In this document: piece by piece, positions 35,483 to 45,332 of the stretch | Numbering within the stretch: the first letter of the stretch is position 1 | How the letters are laid out: every line of letters begins with the position of its first letter | Source of the DNA: Streptomyces endocoffeicus | Lineage (GTDB): Bacteria > Actinomycetota > Actinomycetes > Streptomycetales > Streptomycetaceae | Length of the DNA stretch: 64,000 nucleotides | Direction: 5' to 3' | Assembly (NCBI RefSeq): GCF_016741935.1 | Contig: NZ_JAERRG010000007.1 | Span: forward strand, 310,001-374,000 | The notes under the pieces: model-generated | Database searches by the model: none | Told to the model about the DNA's origin: nothing | Seen by the model: the letters and a program-made list of their open reading frames with translations, nothing else | Made by a program: the position numbers and the translations under genes

Positions 35483-36477
35483 ATGGCCACCACACAACCG
35501 CCGGCCACCCGGGACGACCCCGGGAAGGCCGAGCTCCCGCCCGGTGCCGTCCCCGTCGTCGACGTGGCCGGGGCGTCCCCCGTCCGCCATCCGCTGCGCT
35601 GGCTCGCGGTCCTGCTCCTCGCGGTCCTCGGCGCCCAGCTCGTCCACTTCCTGGTCACCAATCCGCACTTCGAATGGGGGACCGTCGGCGCCTACTTCGG
35701 GGCCCAGGTCATCGGGCAGGGCATCGTCACCACGGTCGAACTGACCGCGATCGCCATGCTCATCGGCATCGCCGGCGGGGTGCTCGTCGCGGTGGGGCGG
35801 ATGTCGGAGAACCGGGTGCTGAGCACGGTCTGCGGCGCCTACGTCTGGTTCTTCCGCGGCATCCCGGTCCTGGTGCAGCTGGTCTTCTGGTACAACCTCT
35901 CGGCGCTGCTGCCGAGGATCTCCTTCGGGGTACCGTTCGGCCCCGAATTCATCAGCGGGCACACCAACACGCTCATCACCCCCTGGCTCGCCGCCATCCT
36001 CGGCCTCGGGCTCAATGAGGCCGCGTACATGGCCGAGATCGTGCGCGGCGGTCTGCTGGGTGTCGACCAGGGCCAGACGGAGGCCGCCGCCGCGCTCGGC
36101 ATGGGCCGCGCGAGGATCCTGCGGCGGGTCATCCTCCCGCAGGCCATGCGCTTCATCATCCCGCCGACCGGCAGCCAGGTCATCAACATGCTGAAGGCGA
36201 CCTCGCTGGTGAGCGTGCTCGCTCTGGCCGACCTGCTCTACACCGTCCAGTCGATCTACAACCGCACCTTCGAGACCATCCCGCTGCTGATCGTGGCGTG
36301 CCTGTGGTACCTGGTCATGACGTCCGTGCTGTACGTCGGCCAGTCGTTCATCGAGCGGTACTACGCGCGCGGGGCGACCCGCCACGCCCCTCAGGGGTTC
36401 TGGAACTTCGCGCTCTTCCGCCGACGCCCGGACGCCCCGTCCCCGGCGGCGGACAGCCCCCTCGCCAAGGAGGAGAC

Positions 36478-36481
<4 letters not shown>
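35483..36481 (+). CDS. Amino-acid ABC transporter permease
   Basis: The ATG at 35483 lies 9 nt beyond GAGGAGGTG, so it is preferred to GTG 35471; product 332 aa. About six membrane segments are seen, with the HisM/GlnP-type EAA loop [43 protein letters not shown] that contacts the ATPase. The first 45 residues are a cytoplasmic Pro-rich lead. Its stop overlaps the ATPase start. Confidence 0.93.
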
Positions 36482-37290
<809 letters not shown>

Positions 37291-37299
37291 GGCTGTCGT

Positions 37300-37782
37300 T
37301 CAGGACGGCCGCAGGGCGTGCAGCAGCGCGTCGATGAGGGTGCGGTCGTGGTCGTAGGTGAGGCGGCGGCGGGCCGCGTCCGGGGGCAGCCAGACGAGGC
37401 GGTCGACCTCGCGGTTGGGCACGAAGACCTCGTCGTGGTCGACCGCCTCCGCCGCCCAGTAGCGGACCTGTTTGGGGCGGCCCTTGGCCATGTAGTGGAG
37501 GGTGGGCAGCGCCTCCCCCGGGGCGCAGCCCATACCGGTCTCCTCGGCGACCTCGCGCACCGCGCCGTGCAGCGCTTCCTCGCCGTGCTTCAGCTTGCCC
37601 TTGGGATGGGACCAGTCGTCGTAGCGGGGGCGGTGGACGAGGGCGACCTCGAGCCCGCCACCGCGCGGGGACCGGCGCCACAGCACACAGCCCGCCGCCA
37701 GAACCGTTCCGGTGTCCATTCCGGTATCCGTTCCGGTATCCGTCCCGACCAGCCCGTCATCGCGGGAATTCCGCCGGTTCAT
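37300..37782 (-). CDS. NUDIX hydrolase
   Basis: A 160-aa protein. The complete NUDIX box GKLKHGEEALHGAVREVAEETGM has all glutamates of G-x5-E-x7-REUxEExGU. The N-terminus is a DTGTDTG-like repeat encoded by GGTATCC/GTTCC units, so the real domain starts around VLAAGCVLWRRS. It hydrolyses a nucleoside diphosphate-linked substrate, possibly a diadenosine polyphosphate, given its place downstream of CHAD and ppk. Several starts are possible in the repeat. Confidence 0.88.
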   Translation of the reverse strand: MNRRNSRDDGLVGTDTGTDTGMDTGTVLAAGCVLWRRSPRGGGLEVALVHRPRYDDWSHPKGKLKHGEEALHGAVREVAEETGMGCAPGEALPTLHYMAKGRPKQVRYWAAEAVDHDEVFVPNREVDRLVWLPPDAARRRLTYDHDRTLIDALLHALRPS

Positions 37783-37851
37783 CCGCCGTCTCTCCCTCCC
37801 CGGTTCTGTTGTGTCGTGGTGTCGTCCGCCGTTTGTACGGGCCGTAGGCCG

Positions 37852-39648
37852 TCAGGAGGGTCTGGCGGCGGACACGCGCCGCCAGATCCGGCCGAACGCG
37901 AAGCGGGCCGCCTCGACCTCATGCCGCTGATCGGCGTGGAGCACCCCGAGGGCGTACGCCGTCGCCGGGGCGATCCGGGGCGTACGGGCGGCCGCCGCCG
38001 CGGCGGCGGCCGCCTCGGCCGCGTCGCGATGGCGCTCCAGCGCCTGCCCGGCGGCCAGCAGCCGCACCGACAGCGGCGGCTCGGCGTCCACGGGACCGGA
38101 GCCGCCCGGCCCGGAGCCGCCCGGAACGGAGCCACTGGGCCCGGATCCATTGGGCCCGCTCGCCCCGTCCGGCTGCTGCCACGCCTGGTCGAGCACCTCC
38201 AGCGCGTACCGCCGCAGCCGCAGCAGATGGCGCACCTGGTGCCAGGGGGCGTCCTGGCGCTCGCTGGCGGGCGGGGCGTCCGCCGCGGGAGTCGCCGCCA
38301 GGCCGTGGACCAGCGCCTCCGCGTTGTACGGATGCCCGGCGCGGACCAGTGGCAGCGCCTCCACCGACTCGGCCAGCCGCCGGTTCGCCAGTTCGGCGAG
38401 CGGCGGCAGCACCTGCCCGGCGGGGCGGGCGGCGTTGGCCTCGTCGAGCGGGACATCGGAGGCGAGCAGGGCGACGGTGTCGGCGACCGCGTGGAAGCGG
38501 GAGGAGCCGAGCGCCTCCAGGCCGGCGGTGTGGGCCCGGGTCCGGGCCAGCGTGAGCTGGCGCTCCAGCAGCGCTCCGGCGCGGGCCGCGCCCACGGTCA
38601 GCGCCCCGCCGCGGGCCTCCTCCTCGGCACCGGCCCGCTGGTGGGCCGCGCCCGGCTGGCCGGACCGCTCGCCCTTCTCGCCCTTGGCGCCCCGGCCGCT
38701 CTTGTCGCCGCGCTCGCCGCGGCGCCGTCCGGCCGCCCGGCCCTCGTCCCGGTCTCGATCCCTGTCCCGGTCCCGGTCCCTGGTCGTTCCGGTCGCGCCC
38801 TCGGCACCACCGCCCGCTTCGGCCGGACCGGGCCGCGCACCCTGCCCCCCGACAGGGTCCGCGGCCCCGCCTCCCGGCGCACCGGCGGCCAGGGAGACGC
38901 TGCGGCGGGAGGCACGGGTGGAGCGGGGAATCGGGCCCGCGGTGCCGGAGGGGCCGCCCGCGCCGTCGACCGCGAGCGTGACCCCGCCGCGCGCGGTGCG
39001 CGCGGCGCTCGTGGCATGCGCCGCGTTCACAGGCTGTGTGTCGGAGGATCGCTCACCCGGGCGCGCGCTCTCGGCGGCCGTTCCCTCGCCCTGCCCCCCG
39101 CCCTGTCCCTCGCCCTGCGCTGAGCGGTCCGAGGGGCCGCCCGCGCCCGAGAGCCGGTGCAGGGCGCCGCGCAGCCGGTCCAGCCGCTCCGCGTAGGCGT
39201 GCTCCCGCGCCAGCGTGCCGGACAGCCAGGCCAGCTCGGTGCGCAGCTCATCGGACCAGGCCGTGTCGGTGATCGGGCGGTAGACGTAGAGCGCGCCGCT
39301 GATCCGCCGCGCGGCGCGGCGCAGCAGCCGGGCGGCCTCGGCCGCCTCCTGGACGTCGGAGCCGCTCTCGCGGTGCAGCCGCAGGCTGCGCAGGAAGTCC
39401 CCGGCCTGGCCGTGCAGATACACCGACAGCACCTCCCCGGCCGTCGCCGCCTCCCACGCAGGCGCGCCCGAGGCCCCCGAACCCGCGGCGGATGCCGAAC
39501 CCGCCGAAGCCGCGGAAGGCGCCGTCGTGGCCTCCGCCGCCCGGTCCGTCACGCCGTCGGCCCCTGGGCCGGACGGGCCGGACGGGCCGGCGGCCGGGTC
39601 CGCGGCGCCCGTCATCCCGGCCGGCGGCAGGTCATGTCGTTGAACCAC
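37852..39648 (-). CDS. CHAD domain protein with a long low-complexity insert
   Basis: GTG at 39648 has GGAGG 7 nt upstream and overlaps the end of ppk by 17 nt; product 598 aa. The helical CHAD domain is split: the first half ([46 protein letters not shown], about 65-165) and the second half (about 330-598, with VHGLAATP and [15 protein letters not shown]) are separated by roughly 170 residues of Gly/Arg/Asp-rich sequence including an RDRDRDRD run. CHAD domains bind inorganic polyphosphate through conserved basic residues. Coupling to ppk supports that role here. Confidence 0.88.
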   Translation of the reverse strand: MVQRHDLPPAGMTGAADPAAGPSGPSGPGADGVTDRAAEATTAPSAASAGSASAAGSGASGAPAWEAATAGEVLSVYLHGQAGDFLRSLRLHRESGSDVQEAAEAARLLRRAARRISGALYVYRPITDTAWSDELRTELAWLSGTLAREHAYAERLDRLRGALHRLSGAGGPSDRSAQGEGQGGGQGEGTAAESARPGERSSDTQPVNAAHATSAARTARGGVTLAVDGAGGPSGTAGPIPRSTRASRRSVSLAAGAPGGGAADPVGGQGARPGPAEAGGGAEGATGTTRDRDRDRDRDRDEGRAAGRRRGERGDKSGRGAKGEKGERSGQPGAAHQRAGAEEEARGGALTVGAARAGALLERQLTLARTRAHTAGLEALGSSRFHAVADTVALLASDVPLDEANAARPAGQVLPPLAELANRRLAESVEALPLVRAGHPYNAEALVHGLAATPAADAPPASERQDAPWHQVRHLLRLRRYALEVLDQAWQQPDGASGPNGSGPSGSVPGGSGPGGSGPVDAEPPLSVRLLAAGQALERHRDAAEAAAAAAAAARTPRIAPATAYALGVLHADQRHEVEAARFAFGRIWRRVSAARPS

Positions 39649-41986
39649 GCCGTCGCCTCCGGGCGTCGATGAGCATCTCCTGAACGTTCCGCAGCGGCTG
39701 GCCGTCCGCGTCCGTGGCGTGCCGGGTCCACTCGCCGTCCGGGCCCAGGTGCCAGGAGGAGGTGGAGTCGGCCATCCCGGTCTCCAGCAGGCGGTTGAGG
39801 GCGGCGCGGTGGCCGGTGTCGGTGACCCGCACCAGCGCCTCGATGCGGCGGTCGAGATTGCGGTGCATCATGTCGGCGCTGCCGATCCACACCTCCGGCT
39901 CGCCGCCGTTCCCGAACGCGAACACGCGCGAATGCTCCAGGAAGCGTCCGAGGACCGAGCGGACCCGGATGCTCTCCGAGAGCCCGGGGACGCCCGGCCG
40001 CAGCGCGCAGATGCCGCGCACCCACACATCGACCGGCACCCCGGCTTGCGAGGCCCGGTAGAGGGCGTCGACGACGGCCTCGTCGACCATCGAGTTGACC
40101 TTGATCTTGACGTAGGCCGGGCGCCCCGCCCGATGGTGGGTGATCTCCTTGTTGATCCGGGTGATCAGCCCGTCGCGCAGCGACTTGGGGGCGACCAGCA
40201 GCCGCCGGTAGTTCTCCCGCCGGGAGTAGCCGCTCAGCCGGTTGAAGAGGTCGGAGAGGTCCGCGCCGACCTGGGAGTTCGCCGTCAGCAGCCCCAGGTC
40301 CTCGTACAGCCGGGCGGTCTTGGGGTGGTAGTTGCCGGTGCCCACGTGCGAGTAGCGGGTGAGGGTGTCGCCCTCCTGGCGGACCACCAGCGACAGCTTG
40401 CAGTGGGTCTTCAGGCCCAGCAGACCGTAGACGACGTGGCAGCCGGCCTCCTCCAGCTTGCGCGCCCACTTGATGTTGGCGTGCTCGTCGAAGCGGGCCT
40501 TGATCTCGACCAGCACCAGCACCTGCTTGCCGGATTCGGCGGCGTCTATGAGCGCGTCGACGATCGGCGACTTGCCGGAGGTGCGGTACAGCGTCTGCTT
40601 GATCGCCAGGACGTCCGGATCGGCGGCCGCCTGCTCCAGGAACGCCTGCACGGAGGTGGAGAAGGAGTCGTACGGGTGGTGGAGGAGGACGTCCCGCTCG
40701 CGCAGCGCCGCGAAGATGTCCGGCGGGGAGGCGGACTCCACCTCGGCGAGGTCCCGGTGGGTGCCCGCCACGAACTTGGGGTACTTCAGCTCCGGCCGGT
40801 CCAGCGCGGCTATGCCGAACAGGCCGGTGAGGTCGAGCGGCCCGGGCAGCGGATAGACCTCCGCGTCCGAGACCTTCAGCTCGCGCACCAGCAGGTCCAG
40901 CACATACGGGTCGATGGACTCCTCGACCTCCAGCCGCACCGGGGGCCCGAAGCGGCGCCGCAGCAGCTCCTTCTCCAGGGCCTGGAGGAGGTTCTCGGCG
41001 TCGTCCTCCTCGACCTCGAGGTCCTCGTTGCGGGTGACCCGGAACATATGGTGCGCGAGCACCTCCATCCCCGGGAACAGCGCCTCCAGATGCGCCGCGA
41101 TCACGTCCTCGAGCGGCACGTACCGCTGCGGCGACGCCTCCAGGAACCGGGAGAGCGACGGCGGAACCTTCACACGTGCGAAGTGATCATGCCCGCTGAC
41201 GGGGTTGCGTACCACGACCGCGAGATTCAGCGACAGCCCCGAGATATACGGGAAGGGGTGTGCCGGGTCCACGGCGAGCGGGGTCAGCACCGGGAAGATC
41301 TGCTGCCGGAAGAGGGTGAAGAGGCGGGACTGCTCCTTCTCGGTGAGATCCGGCCAGCGGACCAGATGGATGCTCTCCTCCGCGAGCGCCGGGGCGACGT
41401 CCTGCTGGTAGCAGGCGGCATGCCGGGCCATGAGCTCACGGGACCGGTTCCAGATCAGCTCCAGCACCTCGCGCGGCTGCAGCCCGGAGGCCGAGCGGGT
41501 GGCGACCCCGGTGGCGATGCGCCGCTTGAGGCCGGCGACCCGCACCATGAAGAACTCGTCCAGATTGCTGGCGAAGATCGCCAGGAAGTTGGCCCGCTCC
41601 AGCAGCGGCGTGGACGGGTCCTCGGCCAGCTCCAGCACCCGCTCGTTGAACGCGAGCCAGCTGCGCTCCCGGTCCAGGAACCGCCCCTGCGGCAGCTCCC
41701 CGCCCTCCGTGCCGGGCCCGGTGCCCTCCTCGTACGAGTCCAGGTCGGCGTCGAGATCGGGGTCGAGCGACCGCACCGGTGCGGCGACAGCATGCGGCCG
41801 GTGGGCCGCGATGGACCCGACCGAAGGCTGCGAGTGGGGCTGGGGCTGCGGGGAAACCGATGCCTGACCGCTTGTGTGGCTCATGAACTCATTGTTCCGC
41901 GCCGGAGGTGAATACGGCGTGGCGGAAGCGGGTGCGGAAACGGCACGGAGCCTCCGGTTCGACGAATTCGGCACAGCGGGCTGCAT
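39632..41986 (-). CDS. ppk: Polyphosphate kinase
   Basis: The enzyme makes polyphosphate reversibly from ATP. From ATG 41986 it has 784 aa; ATG 41884 (SHTSGQ, 750 aa) is an alternative, and neither has a strong ribosome site. The N-domain opens with [22 protein letters not shown]. The catalytic half holds [60 protein letters not shown] and the autophosphorylated-His region [20 protein letters not shown], with a final [13 protein letters not shown]. It leads an operon with CHAD and NUDIX genes. PHO-box-like repeats lie just upstream, in line with the known PhoP control of Streptomyces ppk. Confidence 0.96.
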   Translation of the reverse strand: MQPAVPNSSNRRLRAVSAPASATPYSPPARNNEFMSHTSGQASVSPQPQPHSQPSVGSIAAHRPHAVAAPVRSLDPDLDADLDSYEEGTGPGTEGGELPQGRFLDRERSWLAFNERVLELAEDPSTPLLERANFLAIFASNLDEFFMVRVAGLKRRIATGVATRSASGLQPREVLELIWNRSRELMARHAACYQQDVAPALAEESIHLVRWPDLTEKEQSRLFTLFRQQIFPVLTPLAVDPAHPFPYISGLSLNLAVVVRNPVSGHDHFARVKVPPSLSRFLEASPQRYVPLEDVIAAHLEALFPGMEVLAHHMFRVTRNEDLEVEEDDAENLLQALEKELLRRRFGPPVRLEVEESIDPYVLDLLVRELKVSDAEVYPLPGPLDLTGLFGIAALDRPELKYPKFVAGTHRDLAEVESASPPDIFAALRERDVLLHHPYDSFSTSVQAFLEQAAADPDVLAIKQTLYRTSGKSPIVDALIDAAESGKQVLVLVEIKARFDEHANIKWARKLEEAGCHVVYGLLGLKTHCKLSLVVRQEGDTLTRYSHVGTGNYHPKTARLYEDLGLLTANSQVGADLSDLFNRLSGYSRRENYRRLLVAPKSLRDGLITRINKEITHHRAGRPAYVKIKVNSMVDEAVVDALYRASQAGVPVDVWVRGICALRPGVPGLSESIRVRSVLGRFLEHSRVFAFGNGGEPEVWIGSADMMHRNLDRRIEALVRVTDTGHRAALNRLLETGMADSTSSWHLGPDGEWTRHATDADGQPLRNVQEMLIDARRRRRGSTT

Positions 41987-41991
41987 TCAGT

Positions 41992-42024
41992 GATGCTCGC
42001 AACCAAGGTTGAATCGCCGGTAAC
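41992..42024 (-). promoter_or_regulatory. PHO-box-like direct repeats before ppk
   Basis: On the minus strand, three consecutive 11-nt units begin GTTACC, TTCAACC and TTGCGAG, resembling the PhoP direct-repeat unit GTTCACC with 11-nt spacing. They start 6-40 nt before the distal ppk ATG. The match is partial. Confidence 0.45.
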
Positions 42025-42111
42025 GGACACATGGCGCGTAGGAAATCGGGACCCATCCCCCAGGGGTCCCGCCCTCTTCACGCCCCCGGGGCCCCCTTCA
42101 CGCCCCCGGGC

Positions 42112-42177
42112 TCAGGTCCCGCTCAGATCCCGCCCAGGTCCCGCCCAGGTCCCGCTCAGGTCTCGATCAGGTCTCCG
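42112..42177. repeat. Six tandem 11-bp repeats at the mshD stop
   Basis: Units at 42112, 42123, 42134, 42145, 42156 and 42167 read TCAGGTCCCGC with small changes. The last contains the mshD stop codon. Two copies of CTTCACGCCCCCGGG precede the array at 42076 and 42096. All lie between mshD and ppk. Confidence 0.8.
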
Positions 42178-43099
42178 TCCGATACATCAGATCCGTCTCA
42201 TGGGTGACGAAGCCGAGCCGCTCGTAGACCGCGACCGCGGCGAAGTTGTCGGCGTCCACATAGAGCATCGCGGTCGGCAGCCCCCGGGCCGCCAGATGCC
42301 GCAGCCCGATCGAGGTCAGCGCCTTGCCGAGGCCGCCGCCCTGCGCGTCCGGCCGCACCCCCACGACGTAGACCTCCCCCAGCCGCTCCTCGGCATGCAC
42401 CTTCGTCCAGTGGAACCCGACGATCTCCCCACCCCGCTCGGCCAGGAAGAACCCCTCCGGGTCGAACCACGGCTCACCCTTGCGGTCGTCCAGGTCACGC
42501 TGGGTGAGCGAACCCTGCTCGGGGTGATGGGCGAAGGCCGCCGCGTTCGCCGCCAGCCACCCGGCGTCGTCCACACCCGGCCGGAAGGTCCGTACGGTCA
42601 CCCCCTCCGGGAAGGTGGGCTCCGGAAAACCCAGCTCCGCGAGCGACCCCAGCGGCCGCCGCATCTGCCGCAGCTCCCGGAACAGCGTCAGCCCCAGCAC
42701 CTGCGCGAGATGGCGCGCCGAGGCATGCCCCCCGTGCGCCCAGATCCGCAGCCGCTTCCCCGACTCCCTCAGCAGCGTCACCCCCAGCGCCCGGCCGTGC
42801 CCCTGCCCGCGGTGCCCCGGATGCACGACCAGCTCCGCGGCCGGAGCCTCCACCGGGTCGGTGTCCTCCAGCTGCGCGTACCCCACGAGCTCCCCGCTGG
42901 GCTCCCGCACCGCCAGATGACGCACCCCCTCCCGCCGCCCCCGCAGCTGCAGCCGCCCCTGCTCGGACACCGCCTGCTGCCCATCGGCCCGCGCGGACTC
43001 CGCGATCAGCCGCAGCACACCCTCCACCTCGGCCGACGTCAACTCCTCCAGCACATCGAGCCGCCGGGCACCGGATGTCTCATTCACCACGTCATTCAT
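42167..43099 (-). CDS. mshD: Mycothiol synthase
   Basis: The enzyme acetylates Cys-GlcN-Ins to complete mycothiol. From ATG 43099 it has 310 aa and two GNAT domains. The acetyl-CoA motif of the first is AELVVHPGHRGQGHGRALG; the second, catalytic domain has VYVVGVRPDAQGGGLGKALTSIGLRHL and ends with MLYVDADNFAAVAVYERLGF. The start chosen is the first Met of MNDVVNETSG; longer frames run into a palindrome. A 27-bp perfect palindrome lies 23 nt upstream over a TAATAA promoter-like box. Confidence 0.95.
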   Translation of the reverse strand: MNDVVNETSGARRLDVLEELTSAEVEGVLRLIAESARADGQQAVSEQGRLQLRGRREGVRHLAVREPSGELVGYAQLEDTDPVEAPAAELVVHPGHRGQGHGRALGVTLLRESGKRLRIWAHGGHASARHLAQVLGLTLFRELRQMRRPLGSLAELGFPEPTFPEGVTVRTFRPGVDDAGWLAANAAAFAHHPEQGSLTQRDLDDRKGEPWFDPEGFFLAERGGEIVGFHWTKVHAEERLGEVYVVGVRPDAQGGGLGKALTSIGLRHLAARGLPTAMLYVDADNFAAVAVYERLGFVTHETDLMYRTET

Positions 43100-43121
43100 G
43101 GGGCCGAGCCTACGGCGGCCC

Positions 43122-43148
43122 AATTGTGCAGCAAGCTGCTGCACAATT
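43122..43148. promoter_or_regulatory. Perfect palindrome (12-bp arms) in the mshD promoter
   Basis: AATTGTGCAGCA (43122-43133) and TGCTGCACAATT (43137-43148) flank AGC. The palindrome overlaps the minus-strand -10-like TAATAA at 43148-43153 and lies 23 nt before the mshD ATG, so a protein bound there would block mshD. It is partner to the site at 43285-43307. Confidence 0.7.
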
Positions 43149-43284
43149 TATTACCGGCGAGTCACCCGGCTGCCCCATCCCCGTCGAGGATGTCATCGGC
43201 GCACAGCCTTCCCGAACCAGCGGAGTTTCGGTGCGCGGAATCTCAAGTACATGCAGCAGATGGCCCGAACATGGCCCGAACAAA

Positions 43285-43307
43285 TTGGGCAACAAGCTGT
43301 TGCCCAA
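43285..43307. promoter_or_regulatory. Second, covarying palindrome in the mshD/5'-nucleotidase gap
   Basis: TTGGGCAACA (43285-43294) and TGTTGCCCAA (43298-43307) flank the same AGC centre as the first site. It differs from the first at two positions per arm, each compensated in the other arm. It lies about 147 bp before the 5'-nucleotidase start. Confidence 0.65.
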
Positions 43308-43348
43308 CTGCCCTGGGGCGACCCTCGGGATCCAGCTCCATCCACACC

Positions 43349-43381
43349 GTTGACCATCGGCCACCAGCTCTTAACCTCATG
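43349..43381 (+). promoter_or_regulatory. PHO-box-like direct repeats before the 5'-nucleotidase
   Basis: Three 11-nt units, GTTGACCATCG (43349), GCCACCAGCTC (43360) and TTAACCTCATG (43371), follow the PhoP direct-repeat spacing. They lie about 75 bp before the start of a secreted phosphatase, a typical Pho-regulon gene. Confidence 0.55.
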
Positions 43382-43453
43382 CCCCTGCCCCGCTACGCGC
43401 GTTGACCGTAAGCTGCGCTCCACCATCCACCACGGTGCACACAAGGGGACGAC

Positions 43454-45277
43454 ATGCCAGCGAGACCTCAACGGCGCGGGGCGGGACGCCGGTTGGCCAC
43501 GGGAGTCGCGGTGCTGGCCGCCGCGGCCGGGGTGCTGACCGCTGTGAGCCCGGCGGGTGCGGACACCGGCGCCGCCGCCTCGGACAAGCACCGGCCCGGG
43601 CGCACCGTAGACGTGCAGCTGCTGTCCTTCAACGATCTGCACGGAAACCTGGAGCCCCCGCAGGGCTCCTCGGGCACCGTCACCGAGACCCAGGCGGACG
43701 GCACCACCAAGGCCATTCCGGCGGGTGGCGCCGAATACCTCGCCACCTCTCTCCGTAACGCCCGTAAGGGTCACGAGTACTCGGTCACCGCCGCCGGTGG
43801 CGACATGATCGGGGCCAGCCCGCTGCTGTCCGGGCTCTTCCACGACGAGCCGACCGTCGAGGCGCTCAACAAGCTGGACCTCGACGTCACCACGGTCGGC
43901 AACCACGAGTTCGACGAGGGCCGCGCCGAGCTGAGCCGGATGCAGAACGGCGGCTGCCACCCCAAGGAGGGCTGCTACGAGAAGGGCAAGACCTTCCCGG
44001 GCGCCGACTTCCCCTACCTCGCCGCGAACGTCACCGACGAGAAGACCGGCAAGCCCATCCTCAAGCCCTACACCGTGTGGGAGCACAAGGGCGTGAAGAT
44101 CGGCTTCATCGGGGTCACCCTCGAGGGCACCCCGGACATCGTCACCGCCGAGGGCGTCAAGGGCCTGAAGTTCCACGACGAGGTCGAGACGATCAACAAG
44201 TACGCCAAGGAGCTCCAGGGCAAGGGCGTGAAGTCGATCGTCGCGCTCATCCACGAGGGCGGGCTGCCCGCCTCCCCCTCGTACAACTACGACTGCGACA
44301 ACGGCGGTGCGGGCAAGGGCGTCTCCGGCCCCATCGTCGACATCGCCAAGAACATCACGCCCAAGGTCGACGCCCTGGTCACCGGCCACACCCACCAGGC
44401 GTACAGCTGCACCGTCCCGGACCCGTCCGGCACCCCGCGCACGGTGACCTCCGCGGCCTCCTTCGGCCGTCTCTACACCGACACCACGCTCACCTACGAC
44501 CGCCGCACCGGCGACATCGTGCGGACGAACGTCAAGGGCGCGAACGCGGCCAACCACGTCGTGGACCGCGAGCAGCCCAAGGCCCCCGACATGACCTCGC
44601 TCATCGGGCGCTGGAACAAGCTGGCCGCCCCGGTGGCCAACAAGCCGGTCGGCTACATCTCCGCCGACGTCAACGGCCGCGGCTCCACCGCCTATGAGAC
44701 GCCCCTGGGCGACACCATCGCCGACGGCCAGCTCGAAGCGCTCGCCCCGGCCGACAAGGGCGGCGCCCAGCTCGCCTTCATGAACCCCGGCGGCATCCGC
44801 TCCGACCTCGCCTACAAGGCGTCGGGCAGCGAGGGGGACGGGGTGGTGACCTACGGCGAGGCGTTCACGGTCCAGCCGTTCACCAACATGATGAACGTGA
44901 TCGACCTGACCGGCTCCCAGCTCATCACCGCGCTCCAGCAGCAGGTCAGCGGCTCGAACGAGGCCTCCCCGAAGATCCTCCAGGTCTCCAAGGGCCTCAC
45001 CTACACCCTGGATCTGACCAAGTCCGGCAAGGACCGGATCGTCACGGACTCGGTGAAGCTGAACGGTGCGGCGATCGACCCCGCCAAGACCTACCGCGTC
45101 GCGATGAACGAGTTCATCGCGGGCGGCGGCGACGGCTTCCCCGTCTTCAAGGACGGCAAGAACAAGCTCGTCGGCGCCTCCGACCTGGACGCCTTCACGG
45201 CGTACCTGGGCGCGCACTCGTCGCAGTCCTCGCCCCTGGACCCGCCGAAGGCGGACCGCATCACGATCGTGAAGTAA
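43454..45277 (+). CDS. Secreted 5'-nucleotidase / metallophosphatase
   Basis: A 607-aa protein with a long Sec signal (RRLATGVAVLAAAAGVLTAVSPAGA, cleavage near residue 36). The metallophosphoesterase domain has the metal-binding motifs LSFNDLHGNLEP, AAGGDMIGASP, VGNHEFDEG, LIHEGG and GHTHQAY. The C-terminal 5'-nucleotidase domain has FMNPGGIRSDL and YGEAFTVQPFTNMMNVIDLTG. It releases phosphate from extracellular nucleotides. The upstream PHO-box-like repeats fit phosphate-starvation control. A strong bidirectional terminator follows. Confidence 0.94.
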   Translation: MPARPQRRGAGRRLATGVAVLAAAAGVLTAVSPAGADTGAAASDKHRPGRTVDVQLLSFNDLHGNLEPPQGSSGTVTETQADGTTKAIPAGGAEYLATSLRNARKGHEYSVTAAGGDMIGASPLLSGLFHDEPTVEALNKLDLDVTTVGNHEFDEGRAELSRMQNGGCHPKEGCYEKGKTFPGADFPYLAANVTDEKTGKPILKPYTVWEHKGVKIGFIGVTLEGTPDIVTAEGVKGLKFHDEVETINKYAKELQGKGVKSIVALIHEGGLPASPSYNYDCDNGGAGKGVSGPIVDIAKNITPKVDALVTGHTHQAYSCTVPDPSGTPRTVTSAASFGRLYTDTTLTYDRRTGDIVRTNVKGANAANHVVDREQPKAPDMTSLIGRWNKLAAPVANKPVGYISADVNGRGSTAYETPLGDTIADGQLEALAPADKGGAQLAFMNPGGIRSDLAYKASGSEGDGVVTYGEAFTVQPFTNMMNVIDLTGSQLITALQQQVSGSNEASPKILQVSKGLTYTLDLTKSGKDRIVTDSVKLNGAAIDPAKTYRVAMNEFIAGGGDGFPVFKDGKNKLVGASDLDAFTAYLGAHSSQSSPLDPPKADRITIVK

Positions 45278-45293
45278 CCGCCCGGCACCTGCC

Positions 45294-45326
45294 GATGGCC
45301 CGGCCGCCACAAGCGGCCGGGCCATC
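45294..45326. terminator. Bidirectional terminator, perfect 14-bp stem
   Basis: GATGGCCCGGCCGC (45294-45307) pairs with 45313-45326 around the loop CACAA. It lies between the convergent 5'-nucleotidase and glycosyltransferase genes and can serve both. Confidence 0.9.
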
Positions 45327-45332
45327 GTCGTG

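Noticed and set aside
43193-45325. 710-codon minus-strand frame over the 5'-nucleotidase
   Set aside because: A shadow of a strongly conserved phosphatase gene. Composition is typical of antisense GC-rich frames.
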